Shown here: positions 46,499-54,496 of the stretch, piece after piece | Layout: every line of letters starts with the position of its first letter | Numbering within the stretch: position 1 is the first letter of the stretch | Position numbers and translations under genes: made by a program | DNA from: Mycobacterium sp. NS-7484 | Lineage (GTDB): Bacteria > Actinomycetota > Actinomycetes > Mycobacteriales > Mycobacteriaceae | Direction: 5' to 3' | Assembly: GCF_001953975.1 (NCBI RefSeq) | Contig: NZ_MBEJ01000033.1 | Span: 1 to 54,569, forward strand | DNA: 54,569 nucleotides | The notes under the pieces: generated by a model | The model's database searches: none | What the model was told of the DNA's origin: nothing | The model's input: only the letters and a program-made list of their open reading frames with translations

Positions 46499-47305
46499 AT
46501 GACAGTCCCTGGTGACGGAGCGCGTGCACACGGGGGATCCAGCCCTCGCCAGGATGGTGAACGCCCCAGTCAGCGCGCCCTGGTGATCATTCCCACGTAC
46601 AACGAGCGGGAAAACCTGCCGTTGATCGTCGGACGGGTGCATCACGCCAACCCCGAGGTGCACATCTTGGTCGTCGACGACGGCAGCCCCGACGGCACCG
46701 GCCAGCTGGCCGACGAGTTGGCGCTGGCCGATCCGGACCGCGTGCACGTCATGCACCGGACCAGCAAAGCGGGCCTGGGTGCGGCCTATCTGGCCGGCTT
46801 CGCCTGGGGTTTGGGCCGGGGCTACGCGGTGCTGGTCGAGATGGACGCCGACGGTAGCCATGCCCCTGAGGAGCTGAACCGGCTGCTGGACGCCGTCGAC
46901 GCGGGCGCGGATCTGGCCATCGGCTCGCGGTATGTGCCCGGCGGCACGGTACGCAACTGGCCGGTGCGGCGGTTGGTCCTGTCGAAGACCGCCAACACCT
47001 ACTCCCGCCTCCTTCTGGGCGTCGGCATTCACGACATCACCGCCGGGTACCGCGCCTACCGACGCGAGGTGCTGGAGAAGATCGACCTGTCCGCGGTCGA
47101 TTCCAAGGGCTACTGCTTCCAGATCGACCTGACCTGGCGCGCCATCAACAACGGGTTCAACGTCGTCGAGGTGCCCATCACGTTCACCGAACGTGAGCTC
47201 GGCGTGTCGAAGATGAGTGGTTCCAACATCCGCGAGGCGATGTTCAAGGTTGCCGAGTGGGGTATTCGCGGCCGCCTGGACCGCGCCCGGGGCGTCGTGC
47301 GCTGA
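46499..47305 (+). CDS. ppm1: Polyprenol-phosphate mannose synthase Ppm1
   Basis: A 268-residue GT2 glycosyltransferase making polyprenyl-phosphate-mannose from GDP-mannose, the donor for lipomannan/lipoarabinomannan and protein O-mannosylation. The core starts [46 protein letters not shown], with [16 protein letters not shown] as the metal-binding D-x-D region and [52 protein letters not shown]. It has no membrane helices and probably relies on the adjacent Lnt (Ppm2) for membrane placement. The ATG follows AAGGAG. First 30 residues are disordered. Confidence 0.96.
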   Translation: MTVPGDGARAHGGSSPRQDGERPSQRALVIIPTYNERENLPLIVGRVHHANPEVHILVVDDGSPDGTGQLADELALADPDRVHVMHRTSKAGLGAAYLAGFAWGLGRGYAVLVEMDADGSHAPEELNRLLDAVDAGADLAIGSRYVPGGTVRNWPVRRLVLSKTANTYSRLLLGVGIHDITAGYRAYRREVLEKIDLSAVDSKGYCFQIDLTWRAINNGFNVVEVPITFTERELGVSKMSGSNIREAMFKVAEWGIRGRLDRARGVVR

Positions 47306-47310
47306 GACAC

Positions 47311-47355
47311 AAAAAACCGCGAGCCGGCACGTGCGTGCCCGCTCGCGGTTTTTTT
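47311..47355. terminator. Bidirectional intrinsic terminator between ppm1 and rbpA
   Basis: AAAAAACCGCGAGC (47311-47324) pairs exactly with GCTCGCGGTTTTTT (47341-47354), with an inner GGCAC/GTGCC stem. The T-run on one strand and A-run on the other make it a classical two-way terminator for the convergent genes. Confidence 0.92.
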
Positions 47356-47361
47356 GACGGT

Positions 47362-47700
47362 TCAGCTACCGCGACGCTTGGTCTTGATCAGGTCGAGCCG
47401 CTCCTTGAGCAGCTCTTCGAGCTCCTCGACGGAGCGCCGTTCCAGCAGCATGTCCCAGTGGGTACGCGGCGGCTTGACCTTCTTGGGCTCCGGCACGTCC
47501 CCTTCGATGAGGGTGCCCTCGAGACCGTTGCGGCACAGCCAGGTGCCGGGGATCTCGGCGTCGTCGGCGAACGGGACGTCGAACTCTTCACCGTTCTCGG
47601 TGCGGTAGCGCGCGACCTGACGCGGAGCCAGGTCATGGTTGCGGTCGGTCTCGTAGCTCACAGCTCCGAGGCGACTGCCTCTCAAGACGCGATCAGCCAT
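47362..47700 (-). CDS. rbpA: RNA polymerase-binding protein RbpA
   Basis: A 112-residue actinobacterial transcription factor that binds RNA polymerase and the principal sigma factor, stabilises open complexes and affects rifampicin tolerance. It reads MADRVLRGSRLGAVSYETDRNHDLAPRQ (disordered tail and core start), then the core domain with TWLCRNG, then the basic linker PEPKKVKPPR and the sigma-interaction helices (HWDMLLERRSVEELEELLKERLDLI). The ATG at 47700 has AAGGAG eight bases upstream; an in-frame ATG three codons earlier is less well placed. Confidence 0.97.
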   Translation of the reverse strand: MADRVLRGSRLGAVSYETDRNHDLAPRQVARYRTENGEEFDVPFADDAEIPGTWLCRNGLEGTLIEGDVPEPKKVKPPRTHWDMLLERRSVEELEELLKERLDLIKTKRRGS

Positions 47701-47740
47701 CGTCAACACTCCTTATCAGGCGATTTGGTCCGGATATCTC

Positions 47741-47766
47741 AACGCTGCACGGCGTTGCCAAGTTCC
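47741..47766 (-). promoter_or_regulatory. ECF-sigma (SigE/SigH)-type promoter of rbpA
   Basis: On the minus strand GGGAAC ends at 47762, followed by 18 bases and GTT (47741-47743). GGAAC-N18-GTT matches the pattern recognised by stress ECF sigma factors. Transcription would start near 47733, about 33 bases before the rbpA ATG. Inferred from pattern only. Confidence 0.5.
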
Positions 47767-47810
47767 CGACTCGACCGTCCATGATACGCCGATCACAGAG
47801 CACGTCCGTC

Positions 47811-47816
47811 TACAGT
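47811..47816 (+). promoter_or_regulatory. Candidate -10 element for leaderless zinc-finger gene
   Basis: TACAGT lies eight bases before the ATG at 47825, with no Shine-Dalgarno. It is divergent from the rbpA promoter. Confidence 0.4.
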
Positions 47817-47824
47817 CTTGACCC

Positions 47825-48166
47825 ATGACGACCGGGAACCGCAGACGCGACCGTCCGCAACCGTGTCGGTGGTGCGGGCGAGAGGTCGCCGACGCACAGA
47901 TGGGGCGCCGTCGTCAGTACTGCCGGCAGTCGTGCCGGCAACGCGCCTACGAGCAGCGCGCCATGGTCAAGGGCACCTCGTTGGCCCCGGATTCGGTGGT
48001 GCTGTCCGCCGACGAGGCGGCGCAGTTGGCCGATCGGGTGTACCAGGTCAGGTGCGCGGCCGAGGACGTCGCCATCGCGGTCGACGAGGGCGCGGACACT
48101 GACGAACTGCGCCAGTTGTGTGACGCGCTGCTGGAGGCGGCCAAGGCGGCTGACGGCTGGCGTTAA
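47825..48166 (+). CDS. Small Cys4 zinc-finger-like protein, Rv2049c-like
   Basis: A 113-residue protein. Residues 1-45 carry a C-x2-C and C-x3-C arrangement (PCRWCGREV, then RRRQYCRQSCRQRAYEQR), a compact zinc-binding pattern flanked by many arginines, suggesting nucleic-acid contact. The C-terminal part is an acidic helical segment (SADEAAQLADRVYQVRCAAEDVAIAVDEGADTDELRQLCDALLEAA). It occupies the position of Rv2049c. Function unknown. It ends four bases into the convergent lppI. Confidence 0.75.
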   Translation: MTTGNRRRDRPQPCRWCGREVADAQMGRRRQYCRQSCRQRAYEQRAMVKGTSLAPDSVVLSADEAAQLADRVYQVRCAAEDVAIAVDEGADTDELRQLCDALLEAAKAADGWR

Positions 48167-48867
48167 TCGGGTGGACAGCTGAGCTGGCGCCCGACGCCCA
48201 CCGGCGGCGGCACCGGCTTGAGACAACCGAGCGGCTCGACACCCGAGGAGTTCACAAGGATCGCCGACTGATGCGCGTAGTTGACGCACACCAGTGTGGT
48301 GGCGTCCGCGCGGCAGCGGTAGTCACCGAAGGCCAGTGACTCGCCTGCGGTCAGTTCCGCCCCGTCGCCGTAGCCGAACCGGCCCGGATCCCCGTGCAGC
48401 GAGCCGATATCGACCGTCTCACCGGCGAAATCAACCCACCCCGGAATCCACTGGCCCTCGACGTCGGAGGGTTTTGACGGCAGGCCGTCGGCATGGATCA
48501 GGCACGCCAGTTGGCCGCCGAGGTTCTTGTCGGTGGCGCAGCGGGCCGAGCCCGACGGGGCGACGAACGCGATGTCGTCGCCGAGATCGGTGGGCTGCCC
48601 GTCGCGGGTGGCGGTGTGGAAACCGGCCGGATCGGCCGAGGTGCCCGCTTCGACCCACTTGATCACCCGGCTCATCGGTGTTCCCGGGGCGGGTGCCGTG
48701 GTGGGCAGCGGGGAGGTGGTGGTCGGGGTCGGCTTGGCGCTCTTGGTCGGTGAGGCATTGGCAGGAGCCGACATTCGGGGATGCGAGGTCGGCTGGGACT
48801 CGTGCCCTCCTCCCGGCGAGCAGGCCACCAACAGCACAGCAGCCCCGACGGTCACAGCGATGCGCAT
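48163..48867 (-). CDS. lppI: Lipoprotein LppI
   Basis: A 234-residue predicted lipoprotein. MRIAVTVGAAVLLVACSPGGG has a lipobox (L-V-A-C, Cys16). A long Ser/Thr/Pro linker (about 25-65) suited to O-mannosylation leads to a domain of about 165 residues with several cysteines (SARCATDKN, LACLIHADG, YRCRADATTLVCVNY, EPLGCLKP), probably disulfide-bonded outside the membrane. Position beside lipT matches LppI (Rv2046). The frame is open 54 codons further upstream, but the signal peptide fixes the start at 48867. Function unknown. Confidence 0.83.
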   Translation of the reverse strand: MRIAVTVGAAVLLVACSPGGGHESQPTSHPRMSAPANASPTKSAKPTPTTTSPLPTTAPAPGTPMSRVIKWVEAGTSADPAGFHTATRDGQPTDLGDDIAFVAPSGSARCATDKNLGGQLACLIHADGLPSKPSDVEGQWIPGWVDFAGETVDIGSLHGDPGRFGYGDGAELTAGESLAFGDYRCRADATTLVCVNYAHQSAILVNSSGVEPLGCLKPVPPPVGVGRQLSCPPD

Positions 48868-48874
48868 ACCCGCA

Positions 48875-48880
48875 AGGCTA
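48875..48880 (-). promoter_or_regulatory. Candidate -10 element for leaderless lppI
   Basis: On the minus strand TAGCCT lies seven bases before the ATG at 48867, with no Shine-Dalgarno. Confidence 0.4.
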
Positions 48881-48931
48881 GCGGGCGCGTGGCACGCCCA
48901 GTGCCTGCCTGCCGCCGCGGCCGTCGTTAGA

Positions 48932-48937
48932 TACGGT
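48932..48937 (+). promoter_or_regulatory. Candidate -10 element for leaderless lipT
   Basis: TACGGT lies six bases before the lipT ATG, with no Shine-Dalgarno. Confidence 0.4.
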
Positions 48938-48943
48938 CGGTTC

Positions 48944-50452
48944 ATGCACGAACGTACTGTCCGGGCAAAGATCAACGCCGGCATCGTCGAAGGCTTCACG
49001 CGCGACGGCGTACATCGTTGGCGCTCCATCCCTTACGCCAAACCGCCGGTGGGTCCCCTGCGGTTCCGGGCGCCTGAGCCGGCGCAGCCCTGGCCCGGCG
49101 TCCGTTATTGCCACGGGTTCGGGTACTGCGCACCCCAGCAACGCCGCTACACCCTCGTCGGCGTGGGGAAGTACCAGCCGATGGGTGAGGACTGCCTGAC
49201 GCTCAACGTGGTGGCCCCGGAGAAACCGTCCCAGGATCCGTTGCCGGTGATGTTCTTCGTCCACGGTGGCGGCTACATCATGGGCAGTTCGGCGACTCCG
49301 ATCTACGACGGCGCCGCGCTGGCCCGTCGCGGCTGTGTCTTCGTCTCGGTCAACTACCGGCTCGGCATGCTCGGGTGTGTCGAGCTGTCGTCGTTGTCGA
49401 CCCCGGAGCACCCGATCGACGACAATCTGTTCCTGCGGGATCTGGTTTTGGCCCTGCGTTGGGTACGCGACAACATCGCGGTGTTCGGTGGCGATCCGCA
49501 GAACGTCACGATCTTCGGCGAGAGTGCGGGCGCGCATGCCGTCGCCACCCTGCTCGCGGTGCCCGAGGCCAAAGGCCTGTTCGCTCGGGTGATCTCGCAG
49601 AGCCCGGCCAGCGGGATGATCAGCTCGGCGGCCGTGGCTGCCCGGCTCGCCGACCAGCTTGCCCAACTGGTCAGTCCGGCGGGGGGCCCGGCGGCTGCGG
49701 CATTGATGACGGCCCGTCCGGCCGAATTGGGCCGCGCGCTGGAAACGTTGATCATGCGCGGCCAGACCGACATGCCGGGGGCGTTTCCGGTCGGTCCGAC
49801 GTTCGGCACCGAATACCTGCCGGTCGATCCCGTGACGGCGATGGCCGACGGCACTGCACACCGGGTGCCGCTGATCGTCGGCAACAACGCCGACGAGGGC
49901 CGGCTGTTCACCCGGTTCATGCCGTTGTTGCCGACCAACGAGCCGATGATCGAAAAGCTGTTCGCCGGTACCGATCCCGAGGATCGCCGGCGGATCATGG
50001 CGGCCTATCCGGACTACCCGAGCAGCGCCGCCTGCGTGCGGCTCGGCGGTGACTTCGCATTCGCCTCGGCGACCTGGCAGATCGCCGAGGCGCACAGCAG
50101 GCATGCGCCCACGTATGTGTACCGCTACGACTACGCGCCGCGGACCCTGCACTGGGCCGGCCTGGGCGCCACCCATGCCATGGAACTGCTCGCCGTGTTC
50201 GACACGTACCACACGACCTACGGTGCACTGCTGACCGCAGTGGGCGACCGCAGAACCGCTCGACGGGTCAGCCGGGATGTGCAGCGGCGGTGGCGGGAAT
50301 TCAGCCAGACCGGTGCACCCGGGCCCGGCTGGCCGGCCTATGACCGCGACAAGCGGTCGGTATTGGTGTTCGACCGACGGCCGCGCGTGGAATACGACCC
50401 CCGAGCCGAGCGGCGGCAGGCCTGGGAAGGGTTCACGCTCGCCGAGTCCTGA
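48944..50452 (+). CDS. lipT: Type B carboxylesterase LipT
   Basis: A 502-residue alpha/beta-hydrolase of the carboxylesterase B family. GFTRDGVHRWRSIPYAKPPVGPLRFRAPEPAQPW is the family N-terminus. FFVHGGGYIMGS forms the oxyanion hole, FGGDPQNVTIFGESAGAHAVATLL holds the nucleophile Ser194, and GLGATHAMELLAVF supplies the histidine. No signal peptide is seen, so it is probably cytoplasmic. The ATG at 48944 was chosen because the family alignment starts there. Equivalent by position to Rv2045c. Natural substrate unknown. Confidence 0.92.
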   Translation: MHERTVRAKINAGIVEGFTRDGVHRWRSIPYAKPPVGPLRFRAPEPAQPWPGVRYCHGFGYCAPQQRRYTLVGVGKYQPMGEDCLTLNVVAPEKPSQDPLPVMFFVHGGGYIMGSSATPIYDGAALARRGCVFVSVNYRLGMLGCVELSSLSTPEHPIDDNLFLRDLVLALRWVRDNIAVFGGDPQNVTIFGESAGAHAVATLLAVPEAKGLFARVISQSPASGMISSAAVAARLADQLAQLVSPAGGPAAAALMTARPAELGRALETLIMRGQTDMPGAFPVGPTFGTEYLPVDPVTAMADGTAHRVPLIVGNNADEGRLFTRFMPLLPTNEPMIEKLFAGTDPEDRRRIMAAYPDYPSSAACVRLGGDFAFASATWQIAEAHSRHAPTYVYRYDYAPRTLHWAGLGATHAMELLAVFDTYHTTYGALLTAVGDRRTARRVSRDVQRRWREFSQTGAPGPGWPAYDRDKRSVLVFDRRPRVEYDPRAERRQAWEGFTLAES

Positions 50453-50473
50453 CGTGTTCGCGGGTGGCTCTCG

Positions 50474-52456
50474 GTGATTTCGCCGCCGGGACGCGCTCGG
50501 GTGTGGTTGCGTGGTCACGTGGAGCATCCTCTGGATCCGCTGTCCGCCGACGAGTTCCGCGCGGTGGCAGCGATATTGCGGCGTGAGCAGGGGGTCGCCC
50601 GCGGCTGGCGGGTGACCTCGGTGGAACTCGTCGAGCCGACCAAGGCCGAACTGGTGGCTTTCGACGCCGGCGGCACGGTGCCGGCCCGGCGGGCCGCGGT
50701 GATCTGTCTGGACCGATCGGCCAACGCCACCTACAAGGGCGTGGTGTCACTGACCGAGGACAGGGTCGAGAACTTCGATCACGTCCCAGGCGTGCAGGCC
50801 AACTTCACCGTCGACGAGTTCGTCGAATGCGACGAGGTACTGCGGCGGCATCCCGACGTGATCGCCGCGCTGGCGCGACGCGGAATCACCGATCTGGACA
50901 ACGTGTTCATGGACACCTGGACCTACGGGGATGCGGTCGCCCCACCGGAGTACCGGGAGCGCCGGCTCGGCTGGTCGGACACCTGGTACAAGAAGGCTGC
51001 CGGGGCCAATCCGTACGCCCACCAGGTCAGCGGTCTGCACTGCGTCATCGATGTCAACACCATGGAGGTGTTGCGGGTCGAAGACGACGGCAGCGCCGAG
51101 ATGCCCGACGTGATGGGTGAATACGTACCGCATCACATCCCCGAGCGGATCCGGGCCGCCTCACGGCGTGAGCCGCTCAAGCCGCTGAACATCACCCAGC
51201 CCGACGGGCCGTCGTTCACGTCGGACGGCAACCTGCTGCAGTGGCAGAACTGGTCGTTGCGGGTGGGGTTCAACCATCGTGAGGGCATGACGCTGCACAC
51301 CGTGCGCTACCGCGACGGTGAGACGGAACGCTCTGTCGCACATCGGATGTCCTTTGCTGAGATGGTGGTGCCGTACCGGGATTCCTCGGTCGATCACTAC
51401 CGCCGCACCGCCTTCGACATCGGGGAGTGGGGGCTGGGCTTCATGACCACCTCCCTTGAGCTCGGCTGCGACTGTCTTGGCGAGATCCGTTATCTGGACG
51501 CGGTTCTGCACGACAGCACGGGCGAGCCGTACACCATCACCAACGCGATCTGCATCCATGAGGAAGACAACGCCGTGCTGTGGAAGCACGTCGACCATGA
51601 CGCCGGTGCCGAGGTGCGCCGGATGCGCCGGCTCACCCTGTCGTTCCACGTGACCGTCGCCAATTACGAGTACCTGGTGTACTGGCGGCTCTATCAGGAC
51701 GGCAGCATCGAGTGCGAAGTCCGGGCCACCGGGATCATGGTCACCACACCGTTTCCGGCCGGGCCGACACCCAAGAACGGCACGCTGGTCGACGAGCGCA
51801 CCTATGCGCCGTTCCATCAGCATTTCCTGATCGCCCGGCTCGACCTGGACATCGACGGCACCGACAACACGGTCTACATGACCGAGTCCCACGCCGAGCC
51901 GATCGGCCCGGACAACCCACACGGACTGTCGCTGGTGGTGCGCAACCAGGCGCTGCGCACCGAACAGGAGGGGATGCAGGACGTCAACTTCGCCAGCCAG
52001 CGGGCCTGGAAGGTGGTCAACACCAACGTCGTCAACGGTCTGGGCGCGCATCCGTCGTACAAACTGGTGCCCACCGGGGCGATCCCGGCGATGTTCGATC
52101 CGTCCTCCCCGGTGCTGCAGCGCGCCAACGTCATCGGCCACACCCTGTGGGTGACACCGAACCGGCCGGACGAACGCTGGCCGGCCGGGGAGTTCGTCAA
52201 CCAGTCGGTGACCGATACCGGGCTGGGGGAGTGGACCAAGGCCAACCGCTCGATCGACAACACCGACGTCGTGCTCTGGTACGTCTTCGGCATCCACCAC
52301 ATCACCCGGCCGGAGGATTGGCCGGTGATGCCCGTCGACGTGGTGTCGTTCTGGCTCAAGCCCTTCGGATTTTTCGACCGTAACCCCGCACTGGACGTGC
52401 CGGCCACCCCGCCCGACGCCTGTGCCCACGGGCACGCCAAGGCGGCTCACCATTAG
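50474..52456 (+). CDS. Copper-containing primary-amine oxidase
   Basis: A 660-residue copper amine oxidase. N-terminal N2/N3-type domains begin HPLDPLSADEFRAVAAIL. The catalytic beta-sandwich has RRTAFDIGEWGLGFMTTSLELGCDCLGEIRYLDA (catalytic Asp and entrance region). The Asn-Tyr-Glu-Tyr motif (VANYEYLVYW) contains Tyr398, which self-oxidises to the topaquinone cofactor. Copper ligands are HQH in APFHQHFLIARLDLDIDG and a later His in IHHITRPEDWPVMP. It oxidises primary amines to aldehydes with release of ammonia and H2O2. The start is uncertain: GTG 50474 or GTG 50519 (directly before the conserved region). Confidence 0.92.
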   Translation: MISPPGRARVWLRGHVEHPLDPLSADEFRAVAAILRREQGVARGWRVTSVELVEPTKAELVAFDAGGTVPARRAAVICLDRSANATYKGVVSLTEDRVENFDHVPGVQANFTVDEFVECDEVLRRHPDVIAALARRGITDLDNVFMDTWTYGDAVAPPEYRERRLGWSDTWYKKAAGANPYAHQVSGLHCVIDVNTMEVLRVEDDGSAEMPDVMGEYVPHHIPERIRAASRREPLKPLNITQPDGPSFTSDGNLLQWQNWSLRVGFNHREGMTLHTVRYRDGETERSVAHRMSFAEMVVPYRDSSVDHYRRTAFDIGEWGLGFMTTSLELGCDCLGEIRYLDAVLHDSTGEPYTITNAICIHEEDNAVLWKHVDHDAGAEVRRMRRLTLSFHVTVANYEYLVYWRLYQDGSIECEVRATGIMVTTPFPAGPTPKNGTLVDERTYAPFHQHFLIARLDLDIDGTDNTVYMTESHAEPIGPDNPHGLSLVVRNQALRTEQEGMQDVNFASQRAWKVVNTNVVNGLGAHPSYKLVPTGAIPAMFDPSSPVLQRANVIGHTLWVTPNRPDERWPAGEFVNQSVTDTGLGEWTKANRSIDNTDVVLWYVFGIHHITRPEDWPVMPVDVVSFWLKPFGFFDRNPALDVPATPPDACAHGHAKAAHH

Positions 52457-52469
52457 TTGACACCTGTCA
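52457..52469 (+). promoter_or_regulatory. Candidate operator matching the tetR-APH promoter
   Basis: TTGACACCTGTCA contains TGAC-N4-GTCA and matches the minus-strand TTGACTGCTGTCA (34656-34668) in 11 of 13 positions. It lies 32 bases before the GTG of the APH-fusion gene. Confidence 0.5.
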
Positions 52470-52489
52470 TATGTGATCCGGAACACTGC

Positions 52490-52495
52490 TAGGTT
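52490..52495 (+). promoter_or_regulatory. Candidate -10 element for leaderless APH-fusion gene
   Basis: TAGGTT, preceded by TGC (extended -10-like), lies six bases before the GTG at 52502, with no Shine-Dalgarno. Confidence 0.45.
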
Positions 52496-52501
52496 GCCTG
52501 T

Positions 52502-54496
52502 GTGCATCCGACTCAGACAGCCGTACTGGAACGCCCCGACGATCTGACCTGTGAGTGGCTCACCGCCGCGCTGGGCTCTGGCCCAGTGAGTGGATTCAGT
52601 TTCGAGCGCATCGGCACCGGACAGATGAGTGAGTGCTACCGAGTGACTGTGTCATATACCGAGGGTGCAGCCGGTCCCGCGTCGGTCGTGTTGAAGGTCG
52701 CCGCGACCGATCCCAACAGCCGCCAGACCGGGCTCGCCATGGGTCTCTACGAACGCGAGGTGCGGTTCTACGCCGACATCGCGCCCGCCCTGGCCGGTGG
52801 CCCGGTGGCGCCGTGTTACCACGCTGCGTTCGACCCGCAGACCGGTGCGTTCGACCTGTTGCTCGGTGATGCGATGCCGGCCGTCGTCGGCGACGAGATC
52901 CGCGGCGCGACAGCCGAACAGGCCACGGTGGCGCTGACCGAACTCGGCCGCGTGCACGCATCGGTACAGGATCTCGCCGTCGTGGACGAGGCCGAGTGGC
53001 TCAACCGTGACGCGCCGGTGAACCAGGCCCTGATCTCGGGTCTGTATGCGGCCTTCGTCGAGCGGTATGCGGAGTTGATCACGCCCGAACAGCGTGAGGT
53101 GTGCGAACGGCTCGTCGACAGCTTCGACGCCTACCTGGCCGAGGAGGGCGCACCACAGCGGCCGCAGGGTCTGGTGCACGGCGACTATCGGTTGGACAAC
53201 ATGTTGTTCGGTGCCGAGGGGGCCGACCGGGCGCTGACCGTCGTCGACTGGCAGACCGTCACCAAGGGGCCGGCGTTCACCGACGTCGCCTACTTCATCG
53301 GCTGTGCGCTCGACGTCGAGCAGCGCCGCGCTCACTATGACGAGCTGCTCGCCGCGTATCACCAGGCGCTGGGGCCGGAGACGACGCTGACGCTGGGGCA
53401 GGTACGCGAAGGGGTGCGCCGGGCGAGTTTCTTCGGCGTCATGATGGCGATCATCTCCTCGATGCTCGTGGAGCGGACCGAGCGCGGCGACCAGATGTTC
53501 ATGACGCTGCTCGACCGGCACTGCAGCCATGTGCTGGACACCAACGCACTGGATATCCTTGCGCCCCCGGCGATTCCGGAGCCGCTGGCACCCGCGGTCG
53601 AGGACGAGTACGCGCATCCGCCCGGCGCCGAAGAGCTATGGAACGAAAGCTGGTATTTCGATTTCGTCGATGCCGACGCGGGTCTGGGCGGCTGGGTCCG
53701 CCTGGGATTGATTCCCAATCAGGACACTGCGTGGATCAACGTGCTGTTCTGCGGCCCGGGCATGCCCACCATTGCGCTCAACGACTTTCATGCACCGCTG
53801 GCCGAACCGGCCGTGGTCAAGGGCGAGGACGTAGAGTTGCGGCTGCACGTCGACGAGCCGCTTGAGGTCTACCGGCTCACTGCCACCGGCACCGGTCAGG
53901 CCTACGACGATCCGTCGGCGTTGCTTCGTGGCGAGGCCGGGCGCCCGATCCCGGTGACGATGGAGTTGACCTGGACCACCGCGGGCACGCCCTACCAGTA
54001 CCGGATCACCCCGCGTTACGAGTTGCCGTGCACGGTCTCGGGAACGGTGATCATCGGCGACCAGACCCATACCGTCGACGCGGTTGCAGGTCAGCGTGAC
54101 CACTCCTGGGGTGTGAGGGACTGGTGGTCGATGAATTGGGTGTGGAGTGCATTGCACCTCGACGACGGCACCCACCTGCACGGCGTGGACATCCGGATCC
54201 CCGGCATGCCGCCGATCGGTATCGGCTACAGCCAGCGCGCCGGTGAACCGCTTGTCGAATTACAGAGCGTGACAGCCGAATACGCGCTCGGCGCCGATGA
54301 CCTGCCGGTGTCCACGACGCTGTCGCTGCAGCCGGGCGACATCGAGGCGAACGTCGAGATCCTGGCGCATGCCCCGGTGCTGTTGACGGCACCCGATGGC
54401 CGGGTCAGCCAGTTCCCCCGGGCGTGGGCGAAGGTGCGCACCGCCGACGGCCGCAGTGGTGTCGGCTGGCTGGAGTGGAACCGCAACCTGGACTAG
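52502..54496 (+). CDS. APH-family kinase fused to a C-terminal AttH/lipocalin-like domain
   Basis: A 664-residue two-part protein. Residues 1 to about 355 are an APH-type kinase: IGTGQMSECYRVTVSY, VVLKVA (ATP lysine), LVHGDYRLDNMLFG (HGDxxxxN) and LTVVDWQTV. The remaining 300 residues form a strand-rich domain (ELWNESWYFDFVDADAGLGGWVRLGLIP, then AGQRDHSWGVRDWWSMNWVWSALHLDDGTHLHGVDIRIPG) whose DHSWGVRDW motif recalls the AttH/CrtC-like fold. The pairing suggests one small molecule handled by both halves; this is inference. The kinase half resembles the APH protein at 32908-33981. The start is GTG at 52502. Confidence 0.78.
   Translation: MHPTQTAVLERPDDLTCEWLTAALGSGPVSGFSFERIGTGQMSECYRVTVSYTEGAAGPASVVLKVAATDPNSRQTGLAMGLYEREVRFYADIAPALAGGPVAPCYHAAFDPQTGAFDLLLGDAMPAVVGDEIRGATAEQATVALTELGRVHASVQDLAVVDEAEWLNRDAPVNQALISGLYAAFVERYAELITPEQREVCERLVDSFDAYLAEEGAPQRPQGLVHGDYRLDNMLFGAEGADRALTVVDWQTVTKGPAFTDVAYFIGCALDVEQRRAHYDELLAAYHQALGPETTLTLGQVREGVRRASFFGVMMAIISSMLVERTERGDQMFMTLLDRHCSHVLDTNALDILAPPAIPEPLAPAVEDEYAHPPGAEELWNESWYFDFVDADAGLGGWVRLGLIPNQDTAWINVLFCGPGMPTIALNDFHAPLAEPAVVKGEDVELRLHVDEPLEVYRLTATGTGQAYDDPSALLRGEAGRPIPVTMELTWTTAGTPYQYRITPRYELPCTVSGTVIIGDQTHTVDAVAGQRDHSWGVRDWWSMNWVWSALHLDDGTHLHGVDIRIPGMPPIGIGYSQRAGEPLVELQSVTAEYALGADDLPVSTTLSLQPGDIEANVEILAHAPVLLTAPDGRVSQFPRAWAKVRTADGRSGVGWLEWNRNLD

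Noticed and set aside
44450..47032. 860-codon open frame on the minus strand opposite lnt/ppm1
   Set aside because: It is a shadow of high-GC genes: no family motifs, no ribosome site, and the plus strand encodes complete Lnt and Ppm1 with their catalytic residues.
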